From: Basidiobolus ranarum
Lineage: Eukaryota; Basidiobolomycota; Basidiobolomycetes; Basidiobolales
NCBI GenBank assembly: GCA_040143965.1
Contig: JASJQH010006905.1
Span: 1 to 44,443, forward strand
Length of the DNA: 44,443 nucleotides
Reading direction: 5' to 3'
Shown one piece after another: positions 32,009-43,744 of the stretch. Each line of letters opens with the position of its first letter. The stretch's first letter is position 1. The notes under the pieces were generated by a model, which saw only the letters and a list, made by a program, of their open reading frames with translations, ran no database searches and was not told where the DNA came from. A program made the position numbers and the translations under genes.

Positions 32009-32795
32009 TCAAACCCATAGCTTTCCATTTGAGACGCTTTATCAAGTAGGAATTCATATCATTCGATATTTTTTGTTATGAATTGTTTTACCTAATGATA
32101 TAATACTCGAAAATTGTTAATGGAAGATCTCCATAGGGTTTCTCAGACTTTGAAAACAAGTGCATGACAATTAGGAGAATATCACGCTTCTTAGGCCAAA
32201 CCCTAGATCGAGTTTCAAAACAATTACGCACAATTAGATGATTTACGATTCCATAATGGTTGGTAGCTATTATCTTTTGACTTTTTATCGAACTATAGTA
32301 GTCTTCATAGTTCTCGACCTTAATCAGGTTCGATAGACCATGCAGAAGAAGCGTCACAATATAGAATGCTGGATTTAAACCTCGATGTGTTAGATAATAT
32401 CTCAGTGAGGGTGAAGTCTCCTGATATTGCTTATCAAAGAGATAAGGGTCGGGTTGGTATTGAAGTATATGCAGATACGATTTCCGTTATAATCCTCTTT
32501 CATCCCTTGTGGGAGTTTATGAATTCTGCTATCGAGACTTTTTAGTGTCAGATACTCTAGGGGTATGCAGCAGAAGTAATGGGCGTATATTAGAAGGATC
32601 AGGGTGCGTTTGAGGCCAGAGATTATTCTACAAGAGTCAGCAGGAAAATAAGGAATTTGATTTTAATGGTACTGTTAACCAAGGTTATTCCACTCGTTTA
32701 CAGAAAGATATCTATGGTATTTGTTTTTAAGGCACAGGCTTATAAATGCATTTCTTTACCATAGCATACATGTGTACCAGTGTGTATGCTAACAT
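32009..32795 (-). CDS. Tentative four-exon gene, function unknown
   Basis: A minus-strand model with exons 32795-32760, 32627-32556, 32429-32092 and 32036-32009 has matching phases and GT-AG borders (introns 132, 126 and 55 nt) and gives 157 residues. Exon 3 reads like protein (SPSLRYYLTHRGLNPAF, then VTLLLHGLSNLIKVENYEDY, CFETRSRVWPKKRDILLIV). The caution is serious: all three minus-strand frames are open over parts of 32430-32630, two introns are longer than usual here, and alternative joins exist. I recognise no domain. It could be a short gene, the remnant of a larger one, or chance. It does not encode the PH-BEACH half missing from the gene that ends at 33348. Confidence 0.28.
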
Positions 32796-33347
32796 CTGCA
32801 AATCCCACTCAAAGTAGTTAACACGTTTACAATATGGCGATCAAAGCACGACCGCCGGTGGGCACAACCAGAATATCCAGATTAAGCTAATGTGAAAACT
32901 AAGCTCATTAAAGGTCACGAAGGTATAGCTCTTGGAAGATGCTTCTTGGGTAACCTCAATACAACTTATGACTATCAATAGTACAAACGTGTGTATCAAC
33001 AGTATTGTTCATACTCGGTGATTTCTGGAATACATTATTATACAATTACTTGCACAGAAATGTCAGATAAGATGTAGAAATCAGACAAGTAAATTACTAG
33101 TTTTGAATTGGAAGTATTACATGAAATTATTAATAAATAAATACATGTAAGTGATTAAAGTAAACAAAAGCTAAGAGGCAAGTGAAGAGGAAGTAAAATA
33201 TTAATCTAAATGATAATAGCAGGTGGGGGAAAGGTATAGTGACGATGAACAAAAAAGCGGAACAATAAACCATTATTAGGTACCTATGAGCACGATTATT
33301 AAGTTTTGAAATGAGATGATGATTTTGTATAGACCCAAGTCTGCTCT
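32796..33347. other. 3' flank of the ALFY-like gene
   Basis: 552 bp directly after the ALFY-like stop codon on the minus strand, T-rich and UTR-like. I searched it by eye for PH or BEACH motifs and found none. An 83-codon frame (33130-33381) overlapping the stop codon in another frame is hydrophobic and not credible. Confidence 0.4.
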
Positions 33348-36300
33348 TCATGTCCGTTTCCAGGTTTCTTCGCCAAGACATCCCCTTTCGTGTCGTAGTT
33401 TTCTTATTGTGTCTAGTTGCTCCTGATGTAATGCTGCATTTCTCTCTAACCTTTGTTTGGTTTTACTCTTGATATCGACTAACGTCTTATTCAAATTAGA
33501 AGCATTTCGAAGTTGCTTATCCTTTTGTTGCTTCTCTCTTTTGTTGCGTCGAGCAATAACCTTTTCTTGATTTTTGCGGAAACCAGCAGCAATTGGTAGG
33601 TAAAGTGACTCAATTCTTTGCTCAATGGCATTCCGCTTGAGTACCGAGTCGGGCGAAGAGCTGTAGTACCATAACAGAAAGTCGTGTATATTATGAATAT
33701 GAATTCTCTCATTACCATCATTGATTATGGAGTCTGAATCACGATAATCTGAATATGACCGTGGAGAGTAATCTTCCGACTCGTGGAAGTATACATCCGA
33801 GGAGTCCTCTACTTTAACCGAAAACAACGACGTGAAAACTTCGGGGTCATCAAGTATTTTAGCAATAACCTTTCTATTTTCTTCAATTGCACCGATTACG
33901 CTTACCAGGATATCTCCAACCAAAGCTTGGAGATCACGTTCTGCGCGATGGAATATGCGAAGTAAAAATAAAATCCCGTTGGATTCTCGGAACTTCGGTT
34001 GATCAGCAATCATCTCAAATGAGAAATCCTCGATAAATTCTGCTTGTTCACCGGAGGGAAACTCGGCTTGAAGAACATTGATGATGATACTGTCTCTAAT
34101 GCTGAATAATCCCGTGGATTTCATGATGGTTCGTATGGCTGGGTTATTTTGACACGCAAGATGGTTGATAGTACTCACAAAATGTCGATAGATTTTGGCC
34201 GAAGAAGGGACATATTCATCGAGATGTTTGTACAGATACGCCAGATTCTTTAGGACATCGGTAGCAATGTCATAGATCAAATAAGGATTCTTGTCATAAA
34301 ACGACAGAGTGATTTCAACTAACTGGATTTCAAACTGGTCATTCTCAGCAACTGTTCCCTTGGTTTTGAAAATGACCGAATTCTTGCGGGATATATCGAA
34401 GATCATCATTTTCTGTATGAGGGAATCCGTAACCGAAATCATTCGTGCGTATCCTAGTTTCTCCGGGTTTGTGCGGTCCTGGAGGAATGATCGAATCCAT
34501 TCGGTCCAGTTGTAGTCCCAGAGTATAGCCATATTATCATTGTTGAGTATCCGTTTGATGTCCAATAATACCAAGCATAAAAGATCGACATCCGTGACAG
34601 ATTTAAGTAGATCGAGAATCAATCGGATGAACTCCGGGTAAATAAGGCGATCCGTAAATTTCAAATTATGGGAGAAGCTATCCACACTTGACCGAGGAGA
34701 TCGTACCCAAGGCCGCTCGTTACCATGGGCTTTAGGACTAGCCAGACATTGGTAGTGGTTAAGAGCCACGCCCAACAAGCATCGGGTAAGCTCTGCGGTA
34801 ACTGGAAATGGAGCCAAGAACAGAAACATCGCATCAAACACACCAAGCTTCGTCATGATCGAACGAGTTTGCTTAACATTAGTACTGATTAGCACTCCCA
34901 TCATCTTGAGAATAATCAAACGAAGCTTTTCGTTTTGAAATTCTAAGAATGAAAGCAACAATGTCAAACCCCCTATGTTTCGAATCATTTCAACGTAGGC
35001 AAGACTGTTAGACATATGCTTAAGCACGACTCCCAGTACTTCACATTTCATATCCAATGACTGTCTCTTCCCGTAAGACAAGAAGTTGAATAACTTCGTT
35101 ACCTCTTCGGTAGTCATATCTATCATCATCTTATCCATGATTCGTAAGGCAAATTGTCGCAAGGGTGATGGAAGTATGTGCAGCAGCTCGAATAGAATCT
35201 CCAAGCCTCCCATGCTTCTCCAATGCTTCATATTCTCAGGCACGTCGATTAGATGGTCTACCAGTATCCGAAGCACTGACAACTGAACCTGTTCTGGGCA
35301 ATTCATAAGCAAGTCTGAAATGAGCAAGAGGCAGTCCGAATTGCTAAAGATAAACTGCTCTCTTTTTCTCACTCCATCACTAGCTAACTCAAAAAGTGCC
35401 TCAAAATGAGTCCATGTCAATTCACTGGTATAATTGCGAAGGATCGAGTACAAAACATTAAAGCCCTTTTGTTCCGTAAATCGTTGAGTCAAATTAGGTG
35501 ATTTGCACAACAAATTCGATATAATTCGTAGACCAATGTGCTGTTGCTCAGGCCCCATCTCTAAGAAGGGGAAACAAAGCTGAATACCTCCAACCTCAGT
35601 GATAACGTCCTTGATAGATTTAGTAGAATGGATTGCACATCCTCCCTCCAGTTTACTCACTATCTTTGTTGGATCCGAAGATTCCCATATTTGTTTCATC
35701 AAACTGATATCAGAGGCAGAAGAGATGGAAATTTTGTCAGCTTCAGCATTCCCGTTTTCGCTGGCACAAATTTGAGGGTTGATTGCCACGACTTCCTTAT
35801 TTTCTATTCCTAGAGCACGAAACCCTTTTGTATAGCGTGGACCTTGGTTAGAGATTCGCTTGCTAGTCGCTTCATCCCAAAGCCCCTCCATTATGTGGAT
35901 AGATCCGATTTGTCCGCAAAAGTAGCCCTTGTGAAGTTTGTCTTGATCAGTGGGGCAGTCGCCATAGTGATGAGTTGACATGGTGGACCGAGGTTTAGTC
36001 GCTTTTCTTCCCACTACCAAAACAAATGGCTTTTCCTTTCCGGTAATTCTAGGATAGTTGAAGGTACCATAAGATTGGACTAGATACCCATCAACAAAAA
36101 GGGAGGTGCCATCTCTTGAATGAACAAACGCGATATGTCGCCAGATGTCAGTCTCTGAAAAATCAAATCCATCAAAGACAAAGTCCTCAGCTGGCAAAGG
36201 CCACTGTTGAGTTCTCACACAAAGACAGTACCGTTCAGACATGTCTAGAGCCTTAAAATAGAGTTCAAACATGGTGTTGGGTCCCGAGGGATCTTCATAG

Positions 36301-39300
36301 CATACTAAGCCAGTCTCAGTATTGAAAAACTCCGTTATCTTTAGCCAACAACTGAAGGTGTAACCGGTCTTGGCACTTGGAAAGCGTTCTAACGGAAGAG
36401 TTCGTAGGCAGCCGTCGTATCCATTGAAATTGAAGAACCAACATGGGTCAAGTCTTCGAGAAATACGCTCGATAGCATGCATCATTTGACGCTGTATTTC
36501 ATCCATGAACAGCGGATCAAATCGAAATTCAAACTCATCTTGATTACGAATAGCGAAAGATCCGGAATCGAGAGTAGTGATAGTACGCTGATTGGCACTA
36601 TCGATGAATCTACCAAGCATCCCGAAGGGATCAAACGCCACATTGAAAAGCAAGGTGACCTCGCTAGAAGTGATATTGAATGACCCTAAGGCTGGGATCA
36701 AATCTATATACGGAGGGGGTTCCAGCTGCGATTCAGCGCCAGAATTGATTTCAGATACTTTCTTGTACTTGCCCTTGGAAAACAATAACTCAAGAATATA
36801 CTGCAACGCATGCCCAGCACATAAAAGCTCTTGATTTTTAGGATTGACGCGCATCATGCTTTGTAGGAGTTTGAAAAAATAATGAGAATAAGTCTCGGTG
36901 TCTTTTTCTGCCAACCGAGTCATGAATTTAAGAACCATCATCGCGGCTTCTGCATCACGAAAAGTGATATCATAAAAGCTTCCGATGAGACTCCTCTCGT
37001 TTATACTAGCGTAATCGAATGAACTTTCTGGTTCACCATTAGCTGGAGATTGAGGAGCGCATGGACTCCGGACAGAGCTATTGGAAGACTCTTTCGATGG
37101 ATCTTTTTCATTTAGAGGATTTTTCTTTATATTTGAACCCGAAAGGCCAGGGCTTGGACACTGATTTCGGAATTGACGTGCCGAGTCGATACTTGAAATG
37201 GTCCGTGAATCCTCCGAATATACTTTGGCCATCTTCGTACCGGGTACGTTGGAATCGCGTCTATCACGGACAAGAGTGGAGATGTCATTCTCAGATAGAT
37301 TACTGTGATACAGGTTGCTACCAAGAAATAGCCCAGTGTTATCGGGGATATCATTTTTTGATTGATCACTATATATACTTGATGGTCTAGAAAGTATTGG
37401 GCCAGCGCCATGTATGCTTTGCTTACTTCTTTGACGCTTATGCCCACCTCCGTCAGTGTTCTTCTTGCATAAGCCTGCTCTACGTCGCTGGACTAGTGGC
37501 AGTGGACACTCAAATAATATTGTAGGAACCACCAAATCGGCAATATAAGGCAGAACACAATTGCTGATAGCAAATGGCTCTTCATCGTCGGAATTGGCCT
37601 TAAGAGCTTGGAATACACTACCGAAAGTGGCTACCTCAAGAATGATTTGGCAGCAAACTTGATCAAGAGGTATCTGCGAAGACAAAACCACTTCTAGGAA
37701 CCCTGCATATCCAAATGTCTCCCCAAGAAAATTCTGTTTGCTCTCAAATCCAGTGAAAAAATCTCCAATAGCAACAAGGGCAGACTTCGCAACCTCAGTG
37801 TCGTCGGCATGGCTCATTATGGCTAAGAGAACCTCCATTCCACCATATTCACCAAAATGTCGCTTGGCTGACTCGCTTTTTCGAAACACCGAAGAAACTA
37901 CTTTACATAACTTAATTTGAAGCCAAGCGAGACTGGAACGTGATGTACTACCATGAGGGGATGGAATTTTTTCCAGAATGCTAGAATCGGAGTCAGCCCC
38001 GAAAGTTCTAGCATCAAAGGTCATTGAATCTGTGACTTCAATGGGTGACAGAACAGACTTGAGCAATTTGATCAACCACTTGATACTCTCAGGCCACTCC
38101 ACGCAGCAAATCAAATAATCTCGCATCAACCATAATCCAGTGTCAGCAAGAATTTTCTCACCCTCTTCGACATCTCGTCGCACCGATTCAAACACCTCGG
38201 CGCTATAATCCTCAGCAGCGCAATTAGATAGTAGGTAAGGACATATGCTTGTAAACATGATAGAGTCATTCAGTATCTCAAAGCCTTGCATGATATCGAA
38301 GAGCTCCAAGTTCCGGCTATTAGCGTCCATAAGCAAGCCGATGATCTGATAAAGGAGCATATATTGCTCTCTTACTATAATCAGAGTATATTGGATATCT
38401 TCCGTTTTGAAGCGAATAGAAAATTCGGTAGTTATTGAGGAATCAGCCGCGGGCACTTTGGAATACATCGGATTCTCCACTGCCTGGTAAACACAACGAA
38501 GCAGCTGCAAATAGATGTTCAAGTATTTCTCGTCCACTACCTGAAGTCGACACACCAAATCAGACAGCAATCGTGATACGCTTTTCATAATCAGGTTGAT
38601 GACAATATTTTGAGATGGAAGCTCTAGTTCCAATAGAAGCCGAGAATATTCCTGAATACATGTTATATGTGATGAATATACATTTTGGAAGTAGACTCGT
38701 GCAAAGAAAGTGGACTTACATGCAGGATATAATCACAATGATCGCTAAGCATCACAGACATATACTCCAATAGCCTCATAATAGAGTTAAGGTAGCGATA
38801 CAAGGGATCCTCTTCAACGGTCATTTCTCGTAAAGTCGGATCCACAGCAAGGTACAACCGTAGCTTGTAGGTTTGATCGGTTTGGCTCACCTCCTGCTCA
38901 AGTGACTATTTTGTGGGTAAGTAAAGTGTGATAAGAAAATGCGTGTCCAATGACAAGTTACCAATGCTTTTGCGACATCATCTCTGGAGCATGCAGACAA
39001 ACATGCAGAACTGAGAAGCTTCACCAGAATATCGACTCCTCCAATTTTCCATGCGGCAGCTGCGTTCAATGGATTCAACGATATGATGTCCTGAAGTCGT
39101 GCGGAAATTAGCATATGTTAGACAAAGTGCAAAATGATAAGAGGCAAACCTGAATGCATGATATAGCCTGGTTTCTGACTTCAATTCGGGAGGAGGATAC
39201 AGCAGCTCTAAACATCAACTCAAAAGCATCGAGGTTTCCGACGATCTGTTGAACGATGAGAAAGTCATAAACGCTTTAGTTACTACACAACGACATGCCA

Positions 39301-41432
39301 ATGCTAAAGCAACCATACCAAATCTTGATTCCCATCTAGAGCAATTGTAAACAAGATGTTGAAACAGTCCTAGAAACCAAGATTGGTTAATCCCGAGTTG
39401 AGATAATTGAAAGGTCACTTTCGCTTACTTGTAGGAATACTTCGTTTTCACCTATCCCACCACCTATGATTTCGTCGAATACTTTGAGCATCACAGAATA
39501 CCCATCCATTCTTCGAAATTCCAGTTGATTTTCAACATTACGAAACAACAGCTTACAAATTGTCTCTACGACATCGAGTTTGGAAACAAGATTCAATTGA
39601 ATTGTTGGATGGGAAGCGGCCTCATTGAGTATTGAAGTCAATGAAAGTAGAGCTCCTTGAACACGCATAAACTCCTAACGATAAGGCTTTAATAAACGAA
39701 TACTGAGGGCATGATGCATGCTCATTGATATCTCACCTTTAGGACATCTGAACTACTGTTCGTATCTCCAAGCTCTGTAAGCGTATCTGTTGATAATGCA
39801 GTTGTCAAAATTGGGATTCACTGTAACAGTAATTACTCTAACATATCCATACCAACATCTCCTTTATCGACCACCTCGGAAGCAGGGTCAGTAGGTGTTT
39901 CTATATACACTGGGTTAGTTAACGAAACGCCACATGTGCAATGAAAGAAAGCGGATATAATTACCACTTTTACTGGTCAGTTGTTCCAATAAGGAGCTTA
40001 CACTTTCCGTCGACGGAATAAATGCCCTATTGAAGAGTGTGAGTCAAGGATCTAATAGTAGCCGAAAATCGATAGAACGTACAGTAATGGTGCTGAGGTT
40101 TCAAGGCCTTGCTTGTTCTCTTCATTATCTTTTGTTTCGTGCAAAGCGCGTTAATATCTGAGTAAATCTCAAAGGCAAGTAAAAGTAGTAATACCATCTG
40201 GTGAATGTCCGCTCATTGTAGTAAAAACTCTACCAAGCTCGGAGATCACGAGCTCGCGAACATCTGAAACCAAATGTGAAACCTTCTCTCCTAAAGCTCC
40301 ACCGAAGAAATTGTTAGCCTCTGTAGGCATTTGATCCAATTTAGCATTGATTTCCTCCATCGAGCCTGAGAGTCCCATATTCTATATAAAAGGAAATGAG
40401 TTGGACTGGGTTGGCTTGGATATGCAAACAAGTTGAATTCACTACCGCCAACGATTCACCTCGAACTTCAAGCAAATGCTTCATCGTCTTCACAATCTCA
40501 GTGGTCAACTCTGGGTCTCCTTCTAATAGCAGTCTCAGGATTTTCTTGAATCCCTGATGACGACCTGATAAATCTTGTGAGTCGACGGCACTTGAAATCT
40601 ATGGAGTTCCACTGGTTGCTTACCTATCTCTATTTTGTTACCATCAGTCTCGCCCAGTGTACTGATAACTCGTAGAGCCAGCTTTTTCGTCTCTGTCGTA
40701 TTTAATCTTTCTAACAACAGCAAAATTCGATTGATTAAATCTGGGGTGTTTGCCACCACTTGTCGATATTTCTCTTCCTGCTAAAGTGATTAGTTATGAC
40801 CCAAGCGTATACAGAATGAGAGTAAATACAAACCTTTAATATTAGCTCCGCTACGTTTAATGCCTTATTAATAAGCTCAGCCAGCCAAGCAACGTTGTGA
40901 TTTATATTCTCTTTTGTAACCTCACTTTGATTATATGGTGAATATATAGAAGAAAAATATAAATAACTAGTTCGGTGCATGGATGTTATTCACTACTAAC
41001 CGATCGATTGTATTGAGGAGATTCATTAAAACCTCTGTACAATCCCCATAGAGTTTGTCAAGAGAGAAATCGCTTGTCAACATTGCTCCAGATGCACTCC
41101 ACTCATTATACGCATTTTGGAAAGAATCTAGAAAAGCATTAAGCTTTTGGACCATTAGCTCCACATCACTAGATTAAAATTTCAAACTAATGTAAGACAA
41201 TCTCCAATAAAAACGTAAAGAAAAATACAGGAAACAAGAATGTTTTATCATGTTTGCCCAAGCGTTGTAAAAGCAACAATCAAGCCCCTAATAAAACCAT
41301 CTTGACTGAAGAAGTAGGAATTAACGAGCCATTACTCAACTCTTTATCGGAAACTGCTTTGTACTCCTCCCAACACTTTTGAATTCTTCGATATGTTTTT
41401 CGCATCGCCCATTTCTGACGGACGGAGTTCAT
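33348..41432 (-). CDS. ALFY/WDFY3-like large protein lacking PH-BEACH-WD40
   Basis: Relatives are scaffolds for membrane traffic and autophagy. Inferred exons: 41432-41355, 41287-41229, 41168-41001, 40924-40834, 40780-40624, 40564-40446, 40381-40195, 40128-40083, 40026-39965, 39900-39853, 39786-39737, 39674-39429, 39369-39319, 39245-39150, 39090-38962, 38905-38720 and 38651-33348, giving 2,358 residues; all phases fit. The first exon is the least certain (weak gtttcc donor); from ATG 41155 the product would be 2,308 residues. Helical ARM-like repeats fill most of it. A concanavalin-like LamG domain lies near residues 1335-1470 (TFSCWLKITEF, WRHIAFVHSRDGTSLFVDG), then a second solenoid (SIKDVITEVGGIQLCFPFLE) and a basic coiled coil (QEKVIARRNKREKQQKD). 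It stops at GEETWKRT, where PH-BEACH-WD40 should begin. Confidence 0.82.
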
Positions 41433-42008
41433 CTTCACAAACTCTACCTTTGAAACACGTGGATTTCGAGAAAACGTCGCTTGAAGTTGAATGTAAGATT
41501 TTGTTTACTGGCGAATATTGTTGGTTTCTGTGTTTAAATGTATTTTGATGGCATCCGTCGACAATTTTGAGTACTGAGAAATGATATATTGTTGTCACCA
41601 GAATATAACCCAATTATACACAATTTCTCTAGATATTCAAAAGTTAGGATAAAATATATTAAAGTACAATCTACGTAATTAAGAGCCGGGATAAAGTTAA
41701 GAAGGATAAGGTATAATAGTTGAACTAGAATTAGACGTTTTGTTTCGGAAATGTGAGGATATGTAGAAAAGGGGTCGAATATAGTGAGGGGGAACAAAAA
41801 TATAGATGTATCGTTACTTGTCAAATTACAAGTAGATGAAAACTAACGACAAAAGTTTACACTGAATTGTCTATGATTATCATATGATCAAGTTTGGGAT
41901 TATGTAAACTCCAGTCGGAACACGTGACTCTTGAAATCCTTAGACAAGTACAGCTTGTTGAATTATTTTCCACACCTTCTTCCACTTGGTAGATACACAA
42001 CATAGAAA
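41433..42008. promoter_or_regulatory. Divergent promoter region, with E-box
   Basis: 576 bp between the ALFY-like gene (minus) and ARL2 (plus). A cacgtgac element at 41921-41928 is a palindromic E-box core of the kind bound by Cbf1/Pho4-type bHLH factors, 81 bp before the ARL2 ATG. Its use here is inference. Nothing coding is supported. Confidence 0.4.
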
Positions 42009-42819
42009 ATGGGTCTCTTAACAATCTTGAAGAAAAATAGACAGAAAGAAAAAGAAATGCGCTTGTTAATGCTGTAAAGTAAAGTCTTACTTAAGTTCTG
42101 TCAACAAACCCTCATATCTTACATGGTAACCTTTGCCCCTTCTCAATCTAAAAACTAGAGGTTTAGACAATGCTGGAAAGACCACTATCCTTAAAAGAAT
42201 TAATGGAGAAAATATAGACATGATTTCCCCGACTTTAGGCTTCAACATCAAGACTTTAGAGCACAGCGGGTAAATTTATGTCTTAGAATTCTCGATTGGA
42301 TTATGGCTAACCGAACTCTGGATAGATATAAACTAAATATATGGGATGTCGGAGGTCAAAAGTCAATTCGCTCCTACTGGCGAAATTATTTTGAACAAAC
42401 GGATGGTTTAATTTGGGTGGTAGACTCGGCGGATCGCTTACGCATACAGGATTGCAAAAACGAACTAGCTGCTTTATTAAAAGAAGAGGTATGTGATTCT
42501 TGAAATGGGATCTTGAATATTTAAACTAAGTTTATAACAGCGACTCTCTGGTGCTACTCTGCTTGTACTTGCTAATAAGCAAGATCTAGCTGGTGCTCTA
42601 TCAGAACTAGAAATCAGAAGGGTATGTCAATTACTTCCTGTCTTCAGCAAGTTCATGGCTTCTAATTATTACATGAATATTTAGGCACTTGAGCTCGACT
42701 CTATACAAGCGCATCATTGGGCAATTCTATCTTGTAGTGCCGTAACAGGAGAAAATCTACTGACGGGAATGGACTGGATTGTTAACGACATTGCTTCCCG
42801 AATTTATCTTTTTGATTGA
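42009..42819 (+). CDS. ARL2: ADP-ribosylation factor-like GTPase 2 (Arl2/Cin4)
   Basis: Small GTPase that works with tubulin cofactors in tubulin folding and microtubule assembly. Exons 42009-42073, 42159-42269, 42326-42488, 42541-42621 and 42685-42819 give 184 residues, the length of animal ARL2; introns are 85, 56, 52 and 63 nt. The N-terminus [16 protein letters not shown] keeps Gly2, though ARL2 is usually not myristoylated. G-box motifs are intact: GLDNAGKTT (P-loop), SPTLGFNI (switch I Thr), [16 protein letters not shown] (switch II, ARL2-specific), NKQD and [10 protein letters not shown]. It ends ASRIYLFD. It is transcribed away from the ALFY-like gene. Confidence 0.95.
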
Positions 42820-43744
42820 CATCAATAATTATTTTTGTTCCACACATAATAAATATATATACCAAACATTGGCCTTTTGTTTGTTTAAGACGCGTGTATT
42901 CCGTAAAGCACGTATAATCACAAGTGGTTTAGAGGAGAAATCTCACATTCTGAATATTCTTTGTGTTAATTTTTAGTCTTTATAATTTGTATTGTTTATG
43001 GATGAGTGTTCCCACGACTTGAAACGCAGCTAGAGTGATGACTCTCATGCTCCGTGATTAAAACTGGGATTTGTTATGAGACCGTTCCCGGCAAGTGGAA
43101 TCTCCAGACCACTCAGAACGAGGGGAACAGAGACCTAGTGAAGCACATTAACTCATGAATTCCTCAAAATAAGGGAAGTAATGTACTCTACCAAACGGTT
43201 TATGTTGTTCTATGCACATTCAGCGAAGTATTTATATCAACTGAGGTGAAAAAAATTAATATGCAGGGGGAGAGGAGCTCTCACATGGGTAATATTTGTG
43301 CTTCGTTATTTTAAGTTAATCATAATTTTATGTAATTTTCTTCTAATAATTGACGCCAATCGACATTTCCGATCGAAAAGATAGCCATTTGACACCATTA
43401 CTCCAAAATTCCGATCTATACGAAATATTCGCAGTATTCTCGACGGATAATTATGCCAACAAATTTATGGCATTCTCCAGCATGGGACACAGTTGAGGTT
43501 TCCCCAACCTTCCCCACATAGACTGATCACTAACTGATTGATTTCCCCATTCTTGAGGTTTACTTTCCCCATCATCTTTCGTTGCCCATCCATTTTATGA
43601 TACCGAGCCAATAAGATTGAATTTCATGGGCTGGCCCTGGAACAATAGGCTGTTCATCGTACCCAAAATTTTTGCTCACCAAGATAATATTTCCCTGCAC
43701 TCTAAACGTTCCTTTGTTCTTACAGCCTATTTCCAACTGTAATC
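42820..43744 (+). promoter_or_regulatory. ATP2 upstream region, with CCAAT boxes
   Basis: 925 bp between ARL2 and ATP2. Two CCAAT boxes lie at 43356-43360 and 43608-43612 (385 and 133 bp before the ATG), the site of the fungal Hap2/3/5 complex that drives respiratory genes. An acgcgt word is at 42890. The stretch 43000-43170 is less AT-rich and structured-looking, but I recognise no RNA gene in it. Confidence 0.4.

Noticed and set aside
33130-33381. Minus-strand 83-codon frame overlapping the ALFY-like stop, considered as a shifted continuation
   Set aside because: Its text is hydrophobic and AT-driven with no PH or BEACH feature.
40083-40157. Longer form of the eighth exon of the ALFY-like gene, starting at 40157
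   Set aside because: It needs a 37-nt intron and gives a Lys-rich out-of-style peptide; the start at 40128 gives a 66-nt intron with a proper branch site.
43030-43170. Possible box C/D snoRNA (agtgatgac at about 43033)
   Set aside because: No convincing box D and terminal stem at the right distance.
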